Assembly: GCF_000716675.1 (NCBI RefSeq)
Contig: NZ_JNXT01000014.1
Location: forward strand, 62,001-126,000
Length of the DNA stretch: 64,000 nucleotides
Reading direction: 5' to 3'
Source: Streptomyces alboflavus
GTDB lineage: Bacteria > Actinomycetota > Actinomycetes > Streptomycetales > Streptomycetaceae
Notes under the pieces: model-generated
What the model saw: the letters and a program-made list of their open reading frames with translations, nothing else
The model's database searches: none
What the model was told of the DNA's origin: nothing
In this document: one piece after another, positions 19,977 to 28,518 of the stretch
Layout of the letters: the number at the start of each line of letters is the position of its first letter
Numbering within the stretch: the first letter of the stretch is position 1
Made by a program: the position numbers and the translations under genes

Positions 19977-21287
19977 ATGCGCAGACTCCGAGCCGCAGCC
20001 GCCGTCGCCGCGCTCACCGCTCTCACCGCCACCGCGTGCGGCGGCGGCACCGCCACGGGCGGCGGGAGCAACGACTCGCCGAAGACGCTCACGTACTGGG
20101 CGTCGAACCAGGGGCCGAACATCGAGGCCGACAAGAAGATCCTCACGCCCCGGCTCGAGAAGTTCGAGGAGCAGACCGGGATCAAGGTCAAGCTGGAGGT
20201 GATCCCCTGGTCCGACCTGCTCAACCGCATTCTGACCGCGACCACTTCGGGCCAGGGCCCGGACGTCCTGAACATCGGCAACACCTGGTCGTCCTCGCTG
20301 CAGGCGAGCGGCGCGCTCTTGCCGTGGGACGCGAAGCGGTTCGGGCAGATCGGCGGCAAGGACCGGTTCGTGTCCGCCGCGCTCGGCTCGACGGGGGCGC
20401 GCGGCAAGGATCCCGCCGCGGTGCCGCTGTACTCACTGGCGTACGCCCTCTACTACAACAAGAAGATGTTCGAGGACGCGGGCATCGAGAGGCCGCCCGC
20501 GACCTGGGAGCAGCTGGTCGCCGACGGCAAGAAGCTCTCCAAGGGCGGCAAGTGGGCACTGGGGGCGGAGGGCTCGAACCTGGTGAACAACATTCACCAG
20601 GTCCATGTCCTCGGCAAGCAGCACGGCGCGGACTTCTTCGACGCCGCGGGGAAGCCGACGTTCACGTCCCCCGGCGCGGTCGCCGCCGTGAAGCAGTACG
20701 TCGACTTCATGGCCAAGGACAAGATCATCGCGCCGGGCAACGCCGAGTACGCGCGCAACCAGTCCCTTCAGGACTTCGCCAAGGGCAGGACGGCGATGGT
20801 GCTGTGGCAGGCGGCCGCGACGACCTTCGCGTCGCACGGCATGAAGCCCGCCGACTGGGGCGTGGCACCGGTGCCGGTGCCCTCGGGGACGCCGGGCGTC
20901 GGCAAGCAGGTCAACTCGATGGTCGCGGGCATCAATCTGGCCGTCTTCAAGAACACCGACAACCTCGACGGCGCGGTGAAGTTCGTGAAGTTCATGACGA
21001 GCGACGCCGAGCAGACCGGGCTCAACAAGGCATACGGCTCGATCCCTCCGGTGAAGGCGGCCCAGTCGGACCCGGCGTTCGCCCGCCCGGAGACCGCCGT
21101 GCTGCGCGACACACTCGCCGAGAGCGCGGCGCCGCTGCCCCAGGTGCCCCATGAGTCGCAGTTCGAGACGACGGTGGGCACCGCCGTCAAGGAGCTGTTC
21201 GCCGACGCCGCCGAGGGCCGTCCGGTGACCACGGACTCGGTCAAGTCGGCGCTCACCAAGGCGCAGCAGCAGATGCCGAAGGGCTGA
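19977..21287 (+). CDS. Sugar ABC transporter substrate-binding lipoprotein
   Basis: CUT1-type binding protein of 436 residues. Lipoprotein signal with Cys21 (TALTATAC) followed by a Gly/Ser linker; the mature part is a family 1 extracellular solute-binding protein (TYWASNQGPNIEADKKILTPRLEKFE; DVLNIGNTWSSSLQASG; YALYYNKKMFEDAG). The ATG at 19977 gives the lipoprotein signal, with GGAAAGGGG upstream. First gene of an operon with two permeases and a GH1 glycosidase, so the ligand is probably a beta-linked oligosaccharide. No ATPase gene is in the operon; Streptomyces CUT1 systems usually share MsiK. Confidence 0.92.
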   Translation: MRRLRAAAAVAALTALTATACGGGTATGGGSNDSPKTLTYWASNQGPNIEADKKILTPRLEKFEEQTGIKVKLEVIPWSDLLNRILTATTSGQGPDVLNIGNTWSSSLQASGALLPWDAKRFGQIGGKDRFVSAALGSTGARGKDPAAVPLYSLAYALYYNKKMFEDAGIERPPATWEQLVADGKKLSKGGKWALGAEGSNLVNNIHQVHVLGKQHGADFFDAAGKPTFTSPGAVAAVKQYVDFMAKDKIIAPGNAEYARNQSLQDFAKGRTAMVLWQAAATTFASHGMKPADWGVAPVPVPSGTPGVGKQVNSMVAGINLAVFKNTDNLDGAVKFVKFMTSDAEQTGLNKAYGSIPPVKAAQSDPAFARPETAVLRDTLAESAAPLPQVPHESQFETTVGTAVKELFADAAEGRPVTTDSVKSALTKAQQQMPKG

Positions 21288-21295
21288 GCCGCGCC

Positions 21296-22327
21296 ATGAC
21301 CGCTCTGACCACCGCCCACGACGAGCACGACAAGCACGACGAGCACGACAAGGCTGTCGCGGCGCCCGTGCGCAAGGAGGGCCCCGGTACGCGACCGCGC
21401 GCACGCCGTCCGCGTGGACGGCTGCGCCGCCTCGCCCTGCCGTACTTCCTGCTGCTCCCCGCGCTCCTTCTCGAACTGCTCGTCCATCTGATCCCGATGG
21501 CCGTGGGCATCTTCATGAGCTTCAAGGAGCTCACGCAGTTCTACATCCGCGACTGGGGCGCCGCGCCCTGGGCCGGGCTCGACAACTACTCCCTGTCGGT
21601 CGACTTCGACGCGCCCGTCGGCGAGGCGCTGCTGCACTCGTTCTTCGTCACCTGCGCGTTCACCGTGGTGTCGGTGGGCCTGTGCTGGCTGATCGGCACG
21701 GCCGCCGCGCTGTTCCTCCAGGACCACTTCCGGGGCCGGGGCCTGCTGCGCGCCCTGTTCCTCACGCCGTACGCGCTGCCCGTGTACGCGGCCGTGATCA
21801 CCTGGGCGTTCATGTTCCAGCGCGACAACGGCCTGGTGAACCACGTCCTGCACGACCAGCTCGGGATCACCGACGGCCGGCCCTTCTGGCTGATCGGCGA
21901 CAACAGCTTCTTCGCGCTCGCCACCGTGTCGGTGTGGAAGCACTGGCCGTTCGTGTTCCTCATCGTCACGGCCGGGCTGCAGAACATTCCCAAGGAGCTG
22001 TACGAGGCGGCCGCCATCGACGGCGCCGGGATGTGGCAGCAGATCCGCCGCATCACGCTGCCCTCGCTGCGGCCGGTCAACCAGGTCCTGGTCCTGGTGC
22101 TCTTCCTGTGGACCTTCAACGACTTCAACACGCCGTATCTGCTGTTCGGCGATGCGGCGCCGGAGTCGGCGGACCTCATCTCGATCCACATCTACCAGTC
22201 GTCGTTCGTCACCTGGAACTTCGGCACGGGCGCCGCGATGTCGGTCCTGCTGCTGCTCTTCCTGCTCGTGGTGACGGCCGCGTACCTGCTCCTCACCTCC
22301 CGTGGAAGGAGGGCCGTTGATGGCTAG
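21296..22327 (+). CDS. Sugar ABC transporter permease (MalF-like)
   Basis: Membrane protein of 343 residues with six predicted helices after a charged tail. EAAAIDGAGMWQQIRRITLPSLRPV is the EAA loop that contacts the ATPase. The N-terminus holds an unusual DEHDKHDEHDK run at residues 9-19. Starts 9 bp after the binding protein stop and overlaps the next permease by 8 bp. Confidence 0.92.
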   Translation: MTALTTAHDEHDKHDEHDKAVAAPVRKEGPGTRPRARRPRGRLRRLALPYFLLLPALLLELLVHLIPMAVGIFMSFKELTQFYIRDWGAAPWAGLDNYSLSVDFDAPVGEALLHSFFVTCAFTVVSVGLCWLIGTAAALFLQDHFRGRGLLRALFLTPYALPVYAAVITWAFMFQRDNGLVNHVLHDQLGITDGRPFWLIGDNSFFALATVSVWKHWPFVFLIVTAGLQNIPKELYEAAAIDGAGMWQQIRRITLPSLRPVNQVLVLVLFLWTFNDFNTPYLLFGDAAPESADLISIHIYQSSFVTWNFGTGAAMSVLLLLFLLVVTAAYLLLTSRGRRAVDG

Positions 22328-23216
22328 CGCGACCAAGGCCCCGCCGGTGCCCGCCACCGCGCGACGGCGCTCGCCGATGGCGCCGCCCCGCTCGTTCCTG
22401 TGGCTGCGCCGCGTCTTCCTCACGCTGCTCGCCGGGTTCGTCCTGGTCCCGGTGTACGTCATGGTGTCCAGCTCCCTGAAGCCGCTCCAGGACGTCGCGG
22501 GGAGCTTCCGCTGGCTACCGTCCACCGTGACGTTCCGCCCGTACGCCGACATCTGGACGACGGTGCCGCTCGCGGACTACTTCATGAACTCGCTGATCGT
22601 GGCGGGCGCGGCCACGGTGTGCTCGGTCGTCGTCGCGGTGTTCGCGGCGTACGCGGTGAGCCGCCACCGCTTCCGCGGCAAGCGCGTGTTCACCGTGACC
22701 GTGCTGTCCACGCAGATGTTCCCGGGCATCCTCTTCCTGCTGCCGCTGTTCCTCATCTACGTCAACGTGGGCAACGCGACGGGCATCGCGCTGTTCGGCT
22801 CCCGCGCGGGGCTCATCCTCACCTATCTCACGTTCTCGCTGCCGTTCTCCATCTGGATGCTGATCGGCTACTTCGACTCGGTGCCCAAGGAGCTGGACGA
22901 GGCGGCGCTCGTCGACGGGTGCGGTCCGCTGGGCGCGCTGTTCCGGGTCGTCGTCCCGGCCGCGGTCCCCGGGATCGTGGCCGTCGCCGTCTACGCGTTC
23001 ATGACCGCGTGGGGCGAGGTCCTCTTCGCCTCGGTGATGACCAACGACACCACCCGCACCCTCGCCGTGGGCCTCCAGGGCTACTCCACGCAGAACGACG
23101 TGTACTGGAACCAGGTCATGGCCGCCTCGCTGGTCGTCAGCGTGCCGGTGGTCGCCGGATTCCTGCTGCTCCAGCGCTACCTCGTCGCCGGGCTCACCGC
23201 CGGAGCCGTCAAGTGA
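22320..23216 (+). CDS. Sugar ABC transporter permease (MalG-like)
   Basis: Membrane protein of 298 residues, six helices, with the EAA loop [35 protein letters not shown] lies inside the end of the preceding gene before the ATG at 22320; the 8-bp overlap implies coupled translation. Forms the heterodimeric channel with the preceding permease. Confidence 0.92.
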   Translation: MASATKAPPVPATARRRSPMAPPRSFLWLRRVFLTLLAGFVLVPVYVMVSSSLKPLQDVAGSFRWLPSTVTFRPYADIWTTVPLADYFMNSLIVAGAATVCSVVVAVFAAYAVSRHRFRGKRVFTVTVLSTQMFPGILFLLPLFLIYVNVGNATGIALFGSRAGLILTYLTFSLPFSIWMLIGYFDSVPKELDEAALVDGCGPLGALFRVVVPAAVPGIVAVAVYAFMTAWGEVLFASVMTNDTTRTLAVGLQGYSTQNDVYWNQVMAASLVVSVPVVAGFLLLQRYLVAGLTAGAVK

Positions 23217-23266
23217 CCGCTTCCGCGCCCGTCCCGCCCCGCACTCCCCCTGCCGAAAGGACCTCC

Positions 23267-24631
23267 GTGACCGACGCCTCCGACCTCGCCGCGCTCCCCC
23301 ACCCCTTCACCTGGGGGGTCGCCACGTCGGCGTACCAGATCGAGGGGGCCGCCGCGGAAGACGGCCGCTCCCCGTCCATCTGGGACACCTTCTCCCGCAC
23401 CCCCGGCAAGGTCGCGGGCGGCGACACCGGCGACGTGGCCTGCGACCACTACCACCGCTGGCCCGAGGACATCGCCCTGATGCGGGAACTCGGCGTCGAC
23501 TCCTACCGCTTCTCCGTGGCCTGGCCGCGCGTCGTGCCGGGCGGCGACGGGCCGGTCAACGCGGCCGGGCTCGCCTTCTACGACCGGCTCGTCGACGCCC
23601 TCCTCGAAGCGGGCATCACGCCGAACGCCACCCTCTACCACTGGGACCTGCCGCAGGCCCTCCAGGACCGCGGCGGCTGGCCCGCGCGCGACACCGCCGG
23701 ACACTTCGCCGCGTACGCCGCCGTGGTCGCCGAGCGCCTAGGCGACCGCGTGCCGCAGTGGGCGACGCTCAACGAACCGCTCTGCTCGGCCTGGATCGGC
23801 CATCTGGAGGGCCGCATGGCCCCCGGACTCACCGACATCAGCGCCGCCGTGCACGCCTCGTACCACCTGCTGCTCGGCCACGGCCTCGCCACCCAGGCCA
23901 TCCGCGCCGCCGCACCCGAGGCCGAGGTCGGCATCGTCAACAACCTCTCCCCCGTCGAGCCCGCCACGTCCCGCCCCGAGGACGTCGCCGCGGCCCGGCG
24001 CGTCGACGGCCACACCAACCGCTGGTGGCTCGACCCGCTGCACGGCCGGGGCTTCCCCGCGGACATGCGGGAGGTGTACGGCGTCGAACTCCCGGAACAG
24101 CAGGGCGACCTGGACGTCATCGCGCGGCCCCTGGACTGGCTGGGCCTCAACTACTACTTCCCGGCCCACGTCACCGACGACCCCGCGGGCCCGCCCCCGC
24201 ACGCCCACCAGATCCACCGCCCCGGCCGGCGCCACACCGGCATGGACTGGGAGATCGACGCGAACGGCCTGGAGACCCTGCTCCTGCGCCTCACCGAGGA
24301 CTACGGCGCGCGCAAGCTGTACGTCACCGAGAACGGCTCGTCCTACCCGGACGTGGTCCGCGCCGACGGCTCCGTCGACGACCCCGAGCGCGCCCGGTAC
24401 CTCCGCGAACACCTCGCGGCCTGCGCCCGCGCCGCCCACCGGGGCGCGCCCCTCGCCGGGTACTACGCCTGGTCCCTCCTGGACAACTTCGAGTGGGCGT
24501 ACGGCTACGACAAGCGCTTCGGCCTCGTCCACGTGGACTACGCGACGCAGCGGCGGACGGTGAAGGGCAGCGGGCGCCTGTACGCGGACCTGATCCGGCG
24601 GCACCGGCTGCGGGCGCGGCGGGCGGCCTGA
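23267..24631 (+). CDS. GH1 beta-glucosidase
   Basis: Cytoplasmic glycoside hydrolase family 1 enzyme of 454 residues. [21 protein letters not shown] is the N-terminal signature; Glu170 in TLNEP is the acid/base and Glu355 in YVTENGSS the nucleophile; [14 protein letters not shown] closes the site. It would hydrolyse imported beta-glucosides such as cello-oligomers. GAAAGG sits 7 bp before the GTG at 23267; an alternative GTG at 23213 overlaps the permease stop and adds 18 Pro-rich residues. Last gene of the importer operon and 3 bp from the stop of the converging regulator gene. Confidence 0.93.
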   Translation: MTDASDLAALPHPFTWGVATSAYQIEGAAAEDGRSPSIWDTFSRTPGKVAGGDTGDVACDHYHRWPEDIALMRELGVDSYRFSVAWPRVVPGGDGPVNAAGLAFYDRLVDALLEAGITPNATLYHWDLPQALQDRGGWPARDTAGHFAAYAAVVAERLGDRVPQWATLNEPLCSAWIGHLEGRMAPGLTDISAAVHASYHLLLGHGLATQAIRAAAPEAEVGIVNNLSPVEPATSRPEDVAAARRVDGHTNRWWLDPLHGRGFPADMREVYGVELPEQQGDLDVIARPLDWLGLNYYFPAHVTDDPAGPPPHAHQIHRPGRRHTGMDWEIDANGLETLLLRLTEDYGARKLYVTENGSSYPDVVRADGSVDDPERARYLREHLAACARAAHRGAPLAGYYAWSLLDNFEWAYGYDKRFGLVHVDYATQRRTVKGSGRLYADLIRRHRLRARRAA

Positions 24632-24634
24632 GAC

Positions 24635-25330
24635 TCAGGAAGGCCCGGGGCGGGCCGCGTCGGTGAGGGCGGTCGCGGTCTGGGTGAGGTGCTGCGCCAG
24701 GACCTCGGCCGCCGTGTCGGCGTCGCGGGCCAGGGCCGCTTCTTCGAGGCGGCGGTGTTCACCGAAGCCGTCCCGGTCGGGGTCGCGCAGGGCCGACCAG
24801 CGGCGGGCCAGCTCGCTCGCGGTCCACATGCGGTCGAAGGTCTCCAGGAGGACGCGGTTGCCGCAGCCTTCGAGCAGGGTGCGGTGGAAGACGCGGTGGG
24901 CCTCGGACCAGGCGCTGCTGTAGTGCTCGCCCTCGCCCGGTTCGTACGCCGGGGTGCGGGCGAGGCGGTGGTGGGCGGCCCGTACGCGGGCCTCCCAGTC
25001 GACGTCGCCGCGCTCGATGGACATGCGCAGGACGACGGGTTCGACGGTCCTGCGGGCCTCGGCGATCTCCTGCCAGCGGTGGTCGGAGAAGGCCGGGACG
25101 GCGAAGCCGCGGTTGTGCAGGCGGTCGGCGAGGCCTTCGCCGACAAGGCGCACGAGCGCTTCGCGCACGACGGCCAGGCTCACGCCCTGGTCCTTGGCCA
25201 GGTCCTGCGGTTTGAGGGCGTCGCCCGGGGCGAAGTCCCCGCGCATGATCGCGTCCCGCAGGTGTGCGTGGACCTGCTCGGAGAGCATCTGCTTCCCGGG
25301 CGGGGGTGAGGTGGGGGCCGTCTGCGTCAT
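24635..25330 (-). CDS. GntR-family regulator, FadR/FCD subfamily
   Basis: Regulator of 231 residues. GntR winged helix at residues 15-75 (LRDAIMRGDFAPGDALKPQDLAKDQGVSLAVVREALVRL) and a helical FCD ligand-binding domain with Asp/His metal-site candidates (EARRTVEPVVLR, AHRVFHRTLLEGCGN, EHRRLEEAAL). FCD proteins bind small carboxylic acids. Its ATG at 25330 faces a 12-bp palindrome at 25356-25367, likely its own operator. It converges on the beta-glucosidase gene, and its targets could include the divergent PEBP gene. Confidence 0.9.
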   Translation of the reverse strand: MTQTAPTSPPPGKQMLSEQVHAHLRDAIMRGDFAPGDALKPQDLAKDQGVSLAVVREALVRLVGEGLADRLHNRGFAVPAFSDHRWQEIAEARRTVEPVVLRMSIERGDVDWEARVRAAHHRLARTPAYEPGEGEHYSSAWSEAHRVFHRTLLEGCGNRVLLETFDRMWTASELARRWSALRDPDRDGFGEHRRLEEAALARDADTAAEVLAQHLTQTATALTDAARPGPS

Positions 25331-25350
25331 GCCGTCAGCATAGACGATCC

Positions 25351-25379
25351 CTTCAATAATCGATTATCGGTGCTATGGT
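25351..25379 (+). promoter_or_regulatory. Extended -10 promoter and palindromic operator
   Basis: TGCTATGGT (25371-25379) is an extended -10 element for the PEBP gene. ATAATCGATTAT (25356-25367), a perfect 12-bp palindrome, lies in its spacer and 26 bp from the divergent GntR start, so one protein could control both directions. Confidence 0.5.
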
Positions 25380-25483
25380 CGATTCATCGGCGGCGAGAAG
25401 CGGCGGCGCGTCGGCACGACGCCGCGTGCCCTCCGCCTGCCACCTCGTCGCCATCCCCAGCACGGCTTGAAAGGAACGACGCG

Positions 25484-26017
25484 ATGAACGCCAACAACCC
25501 GTTCGCCCGCCTCCCCGAGGCGGCCACCTTCACCGTCACCAGCGCCGACGTCACCGACGGCGCCGCCTGGTCGCCCGCGCAGCTCTCCGCCGGTGTCCCC
25601 GGCGGCAAGGACGTCTCCCCACAGCTGTCGTGGAGCGGCGCCCCGGAGGGTACGAAGAGCTACGCGGTCACGGTCTACGACCCCGACGCCCCCACCGGGT
25701 CCGGCTTCTGGCACTGGGCGGTCGCCGACATCCCCGCCACCGTCACCGAGCTGCCGGCGGGCGCGGGCGACGACACCGGCTCGGGCCTGCCGGAGGGCGC
25801 CTTCCAGCTGCCCAACGACGCCCGCCTGGCCCGCTACATCGGCGCCGCCCCGCCCGCCGGGCACGGCCCGCACCGCTACTTCGTCGTGGTGCACGCCCTC
25901 GGCGTCGAGTCCATCGGCGTCCCGGCGGAGGCCACCCCGGCCTTCCTCGGGTTCACCATCGCCGGCCACATACTCGGCCGCGCGGTCCTGACCGCCACCG
26001 CCGAGACGTCCGCCTGA
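25484..26017 (+). CDS. YbhB/YbcL family (PEBP-like) protein
   Basis: Protein of 177 residues with the phosphatidylethanolamine-binding/Raf-kinase-inhibitor fold. VTVYDPDAPTGSGFWHWAVADIP is the ligand-site motif and GHGPHRYFVVVHAL the second conserved block. No signal peptide, so cytoplasmic. GAAAGGAAC precedes the ATG at 25484. It ends 8 bp before the DtxR-family gene and is probably co-transcribed with it. Cellular role unknown for bacterial members. Confidence 0.88.
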   Translation: MNANNPFARLPEAATFTVTSADVTDGAAWSPAQLSAGVPGGKDVSPQLSWSGAPEGTKSYAVTVYDPDAPTGSGFWHWAVADIPATVTELPAGAGDDTGSGLPEGAFQLPNDARLARYIGAAPPAGHGPHRYFVVVHALGVESIGVPAEATPAFLGFTIAGHILGRAVLTATAETSA

Positions 26018-26025
26018 CGCACGGC

Positions 26026-26718
26026 ATGACCCGACTCATCGACGCCACGGAGATGTACCTCCGCACCGTCCTGGAGCTGGAGGAGGAAGGTGTGGCCCCG
26101 CTGCGGGCCCGCATCGCCGAGCGGCTCGACCAGAGCGGCCCCACGGTCAGCCAGACCGTGGCCCGCATGGCACGCGACGGGCTGCTGCGTGTGGCCGCCG
26201 ACCGGCGCCTCGACCTGACGGAGGAGGGGCGGCGCGTCGCCACACGCGTGATGCGCAAGCACCGGCTCGCGGAGTGCCTGCTCGTCGAGGTGATCGGGCT
26301 CGACTGGGAGCAGGCCCACACCGAGGCCTGCCGCTGGGAGCACGTGATGAGCGAGGCCGTGGAACGCCGCGTCGTGCGGCTGCTGCGGCACCCGACCCAG
26401 TCGCCCTACGGCAACCCGATCCCCGGCCTTGAGGAGCTGGGCGAGGGGGGCGCCCCACGGCCGGCCACCGACGCCGGCATGGTCAGCCTCAGCGACCTCG
26501 CCCCCGGTCCTGACGGCGCGCGTGCCGTCGTCCGGCGCATCAGGGAACGCGTCCAGACCGACCCGCAGTTGATGGACACCCTGTGGCGTGCGGGGGTGCG
26601 GCCCGGCGCGGTCGTGAGCGTGACCTCGGCACCCGGCGGCGTGCTGGTCGGCAGCGGCGGGGCGACCGCCGAACTCCCCGCGCGCACTGCCGCGCACGTC
26701 TTCGTGACGGAGCACTGA
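26026..26718 (+). CDS. DtxR/IdeR-family metal-dependent repressor (DmdR-like)
   Basis: Iron-type metalloregulator of 230 residues. The DNA-binding helix is in LDQSGPTVSQTVARMARDGL. The metal ligands of DtxR are kept: Met10 in LIDATEMYL, His/Glu in MRKHRLAECLL, and His, Cys, Glu, His in QAHTEACRWEHVMSE. SPYGNPIPGLEELG matches the Streptomyces DmdR group. The C-terminal SH3-like domain is complete. It should repress siderophore and iron-uptake genes when loaded with ferrous iron. ATG at 26026 follows the PEBP stop by 8 bp; a long hairpin lies downstream. Confidence 0.93.
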   Translation: MTRLIDATEMYLRTVLELEEEGVAPLRARIAERLDQSGPTVSQTVARMARDGLLRVAADRRLDLTEEGRRVATRVMRKHRLAECLLVEVIGLDWEQAHTEACRWEHVMSEAVERRVVRLLRHPTQSPYGNPIPGLEELGEGGAPRPATDAGMVSLSDLAPGPDGARAVVRRIRERVQTDPQLMDTLWRAGVRPGAVVSVTSAPGGVLVGSGGATAELPARTAAHVFVTEH

Positions 26719-26750
26719 GCCCGGCGGGGCACCGCCGCGGACGCACACCG

Positions 26751-26788
26751 GGATGGCTCCCGACCACCGTGGTGGTCGGGGGCCATCC
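26751..26788. terminator. Long hairpin between dmdR-like and murJ-like genes
   Basis: GGATGGC pairs with GCCATCC and, after one internal mismatch step, CCGACCACC pairs with GGTGGTCGG around a GT loop. It lies between two converging genes and likely stops both. Confidence 0.7.
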
Positions 26789-26820
26789 CTGTCCCTGGCC
26801 GAAGGCTGTCCGTCTCCGGC

Positions 26821-28389
26821 TCAGCGCAGGACGCGCAGCCGAAGCTCACCGACCCTCAGCAGCCGCGCGAGCAGCACGTATCCGGCGATCAGGGCGGCGG
26901 CACCCGCCGCGAGCGCGAGGGCCGTCGTCGCCGTGTTCGCGGCGCCCGCCCGGTCTGCGCAGGCACGGGCCACCAGCCAGGCGAGGGCCCCGGCGGGGGC
27001 GGCGGCCAGGGTGAGCTTGCCGTACGTGCGCACCAGGCGTTTGCCGTCCATGCGGCCGTCGAGACGCCTGCGCAGCAGGCGCGCGGTGAGCAGCAGACCC
27101 GCGGCGTACGACAGCGTGTACGCGGCGGCCATGCCGACGACCGCCCAGCGTGCGGGCAGGAGCTGATAACAGGCGGCGGCCAGGGCGATGTTCACGGAGG
27201 CGATCCAGGCCACCGTCCAGAACGGCGTGCGGGTGTCCTCGTACGCGTAGAAGCCGCGCAGCAGCAGGTACTGGGCGGAGAACGGGATCAGGCCGAGGCC
27301 GAAGGCCTGGAGCATCTGGCCGAGCGGGCGTGTGGCCGCCGCGTCGGCGGCTCCGTGGCCGAACAGCAGCGCCGCCGTCTGCGGGCCGAGCGCCAGGAAG
27401 AAGAATCCGGCGGGCACGATCACGACTCCGGTCAGGCGCAGCGCGCGGGACAGTTCGCCGCGCAGGTCGTCGGTGCGGCCCTGCGCCGCGGCCTTGCTGA
27501 GCCGGGGCAGGAGCGCGGTGACCAGCGAGACCGTGACGATGGACTGCGGCAGGAGCCAGATGGTCTGTGCGTACGTGTACGCCGTGTACCCGGCTCCCGC
27601 GTGCGGAAGGCGCTGGTCGGTGGCGTTGGCGTAGTTCGAGACGACGGTCAGGGCGACCTGGTTGACGAGCACGAACAGCAGGGTCCAGCGGGCGGCCCGG
27701 GCGCTCTTGCGCAGGCCCGTGCCGCGCCAGTCGAAGCGCGGCCGGAAGCGGAACCCCGCCTCGCGCACGTACGGCACGAGCGCGAGGGCCTGCAGCGCGA
27801 TGCCGCAGGTGGTGCCGACACCGAGGAGCCTGACCTGCTCGGCGGTGATGTCGCCGACGCTGTCCGGCGTCGCCATCAGCCCCAGGTAGGCGCCGAACAT
27901 GGCGATCAGGACGACGTTGTTGAGGACGGGCGTCCACATCATCGCGCCGAACTTCTCGCGGGCGTTGAGGACTTGGCCGAGCATGCCGAACATGCCGTAG
28001 AAGAAGATCTGCGGCAGCAGGAAGCGGGCGAAGACGACGGTGAGTTCGAACGCCTCGTGGTTCTCCGCCGTGTCCCGCATGTACAGGCCGACGATCTCCG
28101 GCGCCGCCCACACGGCGAGCGCCGTGCCCGCCGCGAGGACGCACAGCACCAGGGTGACCAGGCGCTGTTCGTAGGCCCGGCCGCCGTCGGCCTGGGTGGC
28201 GCGGGCCCGGACGAGCTGCGGCACGAGCACGGCGTTGAGCGCGCCGCCGATCAGCAGGGTGTACAGGCCGGTGGGCACGGTGTTCGCGGTGTTGTACGTA
28301 CTGGCGAGCAGGCCCGTGCCGAGTGCCGCCGCCTGGAGGACCTGCCGGATGAGGCCGGTCGCCCGCGAGACGACGGTCCCGGCTGCCAT
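26821..28389 (-). CDS. murJ: MurJ/MviN-family lipid II flippase paralog
   Basis: Integral membrane protein with about 14 hydrophobic segments of the MOP superfamily: MAAGTVVSRATGLIRQVLQAAALG, GGALNAVLVPQLVRA and LLLRGFYAYEDTRTPFW match MurJ. 522 residues from the ATG at 28389. That ATG has no ribosome-binding site, while the frame stays open upstream through KEGSLARSSLL, which resembles the N-terminus of MurJ proteins; GGGGAGGGG sits 6 bp before an in-frame ATC at 28449. The true start may therefore be ATC. The neighbours are not the usual mviN-parAB genes, so this is probably a second copy. Confidence 0.9.
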   Translation of the reverse strand: MAAGTVVSRATGLIRQVLQAAALGTGLLASTYNTANTVPTGLYTLLIGGALNAVLVPQLVRARATQADGGRAYEQRLVTLVLCVLAAGTALAVWAAPEIVGLYMRDTAENHEAFELTVVFARFLLPQIFFYGMFGMLGQVLNAREKFGAMMWTPVLNNVVLIAMFGAYLGLMATPDSVGDITAEQVRLLGVGTTCGIALQALALVPYVREAGFRFRPRFDWRGTGLRKSARAARWTLLFVLVNQVALTVVSNYANATDQRLPHAGAGYTAYTYAQTIWLLPQSIVTVSLVTALLPRLSKAAAQGRTDDLRGELSRALRLTGVVIVPAGFFFLALGPQTAALLFGHGAADAAATRPLGQMLQAFGLGLIPFSAQYLLLRGFYAYEDTRTPFWTVAWIASVNIALAAACYQLLPARWAVVGMAAAYTLSYAAGLLLTARLLRRRLDGRMDGKRLVRTYGKLTLAAAPAGALAWLVARACADRAGAANTATTALALAAGAAALIAGYVLLARLLRVGELRLRVLR

Positions 28390-28518
28390 GAGCAGCGAGG
28401 ACCGCGCGAGGCTGCCCTCTTTCGCACTGTTCTTCTTGTGTTTCGCGATGGTGTTCCCCTCCCCGATCCCGCCACCCTAGGCGGTGAAGATCAAGTACGG
28501 GCAAAGGGCGCATCGCCC

